The translations under genes and the position numbers were made by a program. The notes under the pieces are model-generated. The model was not told the origin of the DNA. It saw only the letters and a list, made by a program, of their open reading frames with translations, and did not search any database. This document shows, in pieces, positions 6,933 to 8,393 of a stretch of 8,393 nt of DNA. The DNA comes from Chloroflexota bacterium. GTDB lineage: Bacteria > Chloroflexota > Anaerolineae > Fen-1058. Position 1 is the first letter of the stretch. The number at the start of each line of letters is the position of its first letter. The DNA lies in NCBI GenBank assembly GCA_016219235.1, contig JACRBO010000833.1:1-8393 (forward strand), in the 5' to 3' direction.

Positions 6933-7796
6933 CTACGCTTCAAGTTTGAGATGATGCGCTTCCGCCAGACGATTGAGGCGGCGTGCGCATAAGTTGAGCG
7001 AGTCTTGCAGCGTGAGCCGATCGACGCCGTCCGAGAGCGTCGCGCCCAGATTGCCAATCGATTGAGCCAGCGCCGCAAAGTCGCGCAGCGCATCGCCGGT
7101 CGAGATCGGGGCCGGTTCGCTGGCTTTTGGTGCGCGGACTGCGCCCGTGGTCAACGGCATCTGCGGCAGTGACGGTTGGAACGGGCCTTCACCCAGCGCG
7201 GCCCGGATGCGTTGGCGCACCGCCACATAGGCATCGGGATCGGTCACAATATTCAGATGATTGGTGTCGATGACGAGTACCGGTGAGGCCGTGTACGCAG
7301 TAAAGAAGCCTTCGTATGCCAGGCGCAAGTTGTCGATGTACGTGCGATCCATGCCGCGTTCGTAGGGCCGGTCGCGCATGGCGATGCGCGCCATCAGCGT
7401 GTCCAGATCGGCGCGCAAATAGATCAGCAGATCGGGCGCGGGGATTTTCTCGGCCAGCGCGTTGTGCAGCTTCTCGTACACGGTCAACTCGTCGGCGCTG
7501 AGCGTGAGATGCGCGAAGAGCGAATCTTTGGCAAAGGTATAGTCGCTGAACAACGGCCCGTGCTTCAGCGCATTGGGCACCGCCTGATGCTGCTGGCGGT
7601 AGCGGCTGAGCAGAAAGAAAATCTGCGTTTGAAAGGCGTACCGCGCACGATCGGCGTAGAAGTCGCTGAGGAACGGGTTCTCTTCGAAGACTTCCAGCAG
7701 TGACTCGCCGCCAAAGTCCGGGGCCAGCATGCGTGCCAGCGTGGTCTTGCCGACGCCAATCACACCTTCGATGGCAATGAACGGGAATTTAGTCAT
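6933..7796 (-). CDS. Deoxynucleoside kinase (dGK-like) with C-terminal extension
   Basis: This is a 287-residue protein, against about 205-225 for usual bacterial members. The kinase core covers about 1-200: P-loop GVIGVGKTT (11-19), FEENPFLSDFY (37-47), AFQTQIFFL (54-62), DYTFAKDSLFA (85-95) in place of the ERS motif, and the lid MRDRPYER (140-147). The DYTFAKD form resembles the deoxyguanosine kinase member of tandem kinase pairs, so a dGuo substrate is inferred. Residues about 205-287 are extra: a Pro/Ala/Thr linker (about 205-232), then a helical module with LRDFAALAQSIGNLGATL and CARRLNRLAEAHHLKL. No ribosome binding site is visible before ATG 7796, where an octamer repeat array begins. 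It is the first gene of the kinase pair, divergent from surE. Confidence 0.9.
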   Translation of the reverse strand: MTKFPFIAIEGVIGVGKTTLARMLAPDFGGESLLEVFEENPFLSDFYADRARYAFQTQIFFLLSRYRQQHQAVPNALKHGPLFSDYTFAKDSLFAHLTLSADELTVYEKLHNALAEKIPAPDLLIYLRADLDTLMARIAMRDRPYERGMDRTYIDNLRLAYEGFFTAYTASPVLVIDTNHLNIVTDPDAYVAVRQRIRAALGEGPFQPSLPQMPLTTGAVRAPKASEPAPISTGDALRDFAALAQSIGNLGATLSDGVDRLTLQDSLNLCARRLNRLAEAHHLKLEA

Positions 7797-7866
7797 GAGG
7801 TCTCGTAGTCGAGTAGTCTTGTAGTCGGGTAGTCAAGCAGTCTTGTAGTCTCGTGGTCGCGTAGCA
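7789..7866. repeat. Octamer array GTAGTC-NN, exact 8-bp phase
   Basis: Clear units start at 7805, 7813, 7821, 7829, 7837, 7845, 7853 and 7861, always 8 bp apart. Five are exact GTAGTC. The others are GCAGTC, GTGGTC and GTAGCA. Weaker units TTAGTC (7789) and GAGGTC (7797) keep the same phase and reach across the start codon of the kinase gene (7794-7796). The two spacer bases vary freely. It sits in the 5' region of the kinase transcript. Confidence 0.85.
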
Positions 7867-7923
7867 GATTGGTGCGGCGTTTGGGAGACTTCACGAACCA
7901 ACTGTTAGATGATAGACGCAGGC

Positions 7924-7969
7924 GACTATCTGACTCACTGACCATCAGACTACGCGACTATTCTACCTC
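7924..7969. repeat. Inverted octamer array GACTAY-NN, exact 8-bp phase
   Basis: GAC starts occur at 7924, 7932, 7940, 7948 and 7956, with a degenerate TAC at 7964, each 8 bp apart. The unit is the reverse complement of the GTAGTC array at 7789-7866, about 57 bp away. CTACGCGAC (7950-7958) is the exact complement of GTCGCGTAG (7856-7864). The two arrays could fold into a long imperfect hairpin or cruciform between the divergent kinase and surE genes. Confidence 0.8.
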
Positions 7970-7971
7970 AC

Positions 7972-8000
7972 TTGCCGTGACTTTGCTTCACTGGTATCAT
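7972..8000 (+). promoter_or_regulatory. surE promoter, probably giving a leaderless mRNA
   Basis: TTGCCG (7972-7977; four of six to the -35 box) and TATCAT (7995-8000; five of six to the -10 box) have the ideal 17-bp spacing. The expected transcript start at about 8006-8009 is only a few bases before ATG 8011. No Shine-Dalgarno sequence is present, which fits leaderless translation. Confidence 0.55.
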
Positions 8001-8010
8001 CGCGCGCACT

Positions 8011-8393
8011 ATGACTATTCAACGTCCCCTGATCCTGATCACCAACGACGACGGCATCACCTCCAAAGGGCTGCGCATCGCCGCCGAAGTGCTGGAACCG
8101 CTGGGCGAACTGCTGATTACTGCGCCCCATCAACAGCAATCTGGCGCCGGCCGATCGATGCCGTCTACCTCCGAAGGCCGCATTTACCGGCACGAACTAT
8201 CAATCAACGGCCATCCGATCGCCGGTTACGGCATTGAAGGCACGCCCGCGCAAGTGGTGCAGCATGGGTTGTTTGAAATCGCCGAACGCAAAGTCGATCT
8301 GGTCGTGTCCGGCATCAACTACGGCGAGAATCTGGGGGAAGGCGTAACCGTCTCCGGCACGGTGGGTGCAACTTTAGAATCAGCTTCGTTCAA
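8011..8393 (+). CDS. surE: SurE 5'/3'-nucleotidase, 3' end beyond the window
   Basis: The first 127 codons are present and open to the window edge. SurE is a metal-dependent phosphatase acting on nucleoside 5'- and 3'-monophosphates (and short polyphosphates in some species). The start MTIQRPLILITNDDG carries the NDDG metal site (12-15). APHQQQSGAG (38-47) holds the metal-binding serine (S44). GTPAQVVQHGL (78-88), SGINYGENLG (100-109) and SGTVGATLE (115-123) complete the family hallmarks. The start ATG follows directly after a promoter and lacks a ribosome binding site, but an initiation further in would cut the NDDG strand. It is divergent from the kinase pair, with the octamer arrays between them. 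Confidence 0.93.
   Translation, partial: MTIQRPLILITNDDGITSKGLRIAAEVLEPLGELLITAPHQQQSGAGRSMPSTSEGRIYRHELSINGHPIAGYGIEGTPAQVVQHGLFEIAERKVDLVVSGINYGENLGEGVTVSGTVGATLESASF

Overview
The window looks like a piece of a bacterial chromosome with moderately high GC. The gene content is a threonine synthase, a tandem pair of deoxynucleoside kinases, SurE, and a MarR/MFS pair. With the many short phased intergenic repeats, this would suit a Chloroflexota (Anaerolineae-like) bacterium. That assignment is an inference from general style, not from a marker gene.

Left part (1-2240) is accessory in character. It opens with a tandem array of ten diverged 21-bp units (121-330) whose phase is kept exactly, with no insertion or deletion. 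The array leads into a short leader with a hairpin and a perfect Shine-Dalgarno sequence, and then a 112-residue protein of unknown function (412-750). A strong hairpin (781-811) follows, then about 340 bp without a convincing gene but with an 11-bp direct repeat. Next is an AT-richer gene for a five-helix membrane protein with a cysteine-rich, NTF2-like outer domain (1163-2239).

The middle and right parts (2310-7796) are all on the minus strand. In transcription order they are: a dGK-like deoxynucleoside kinase with a C-terminal extension, a dAK/dCK-like deoxynucleoside kinase, threonine synthase, a small SET-domain protein with its own rho-independent terminator, and a separately promoted marR-MFS exporter operon. 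Two copies of a palindromic repeat with arms AGACCTGACAGGTT sit directly at the stop codons of the second kinase and of threonine synthase. They probably act as 3' mRNA hairpins.

The divergent spacer between the kinase operon and surE (7797-8010) holds two octamer arrays in inverted orientation: GTAGTC plus two bases, then GACTAY plus two bases. Each is phased at exactly 8 bp. surE begins at 8011 from a promoter so close that its transcript is probably leaderless, and it runs off the window end.

Functionally, the two kinases (deoxynucleoside salvage) and SurE (nucleotide dephosphorylation) flank one control region and act on opposing sides of nucleotide turnover. The MarR/MFS pair looks like a self-regulated efflux unit. 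No known defence or mobile system was recognised. The most unusual content is the set of exactly phased short repeats (21, 8 and 7 bp) and the palindromes at stop codons.
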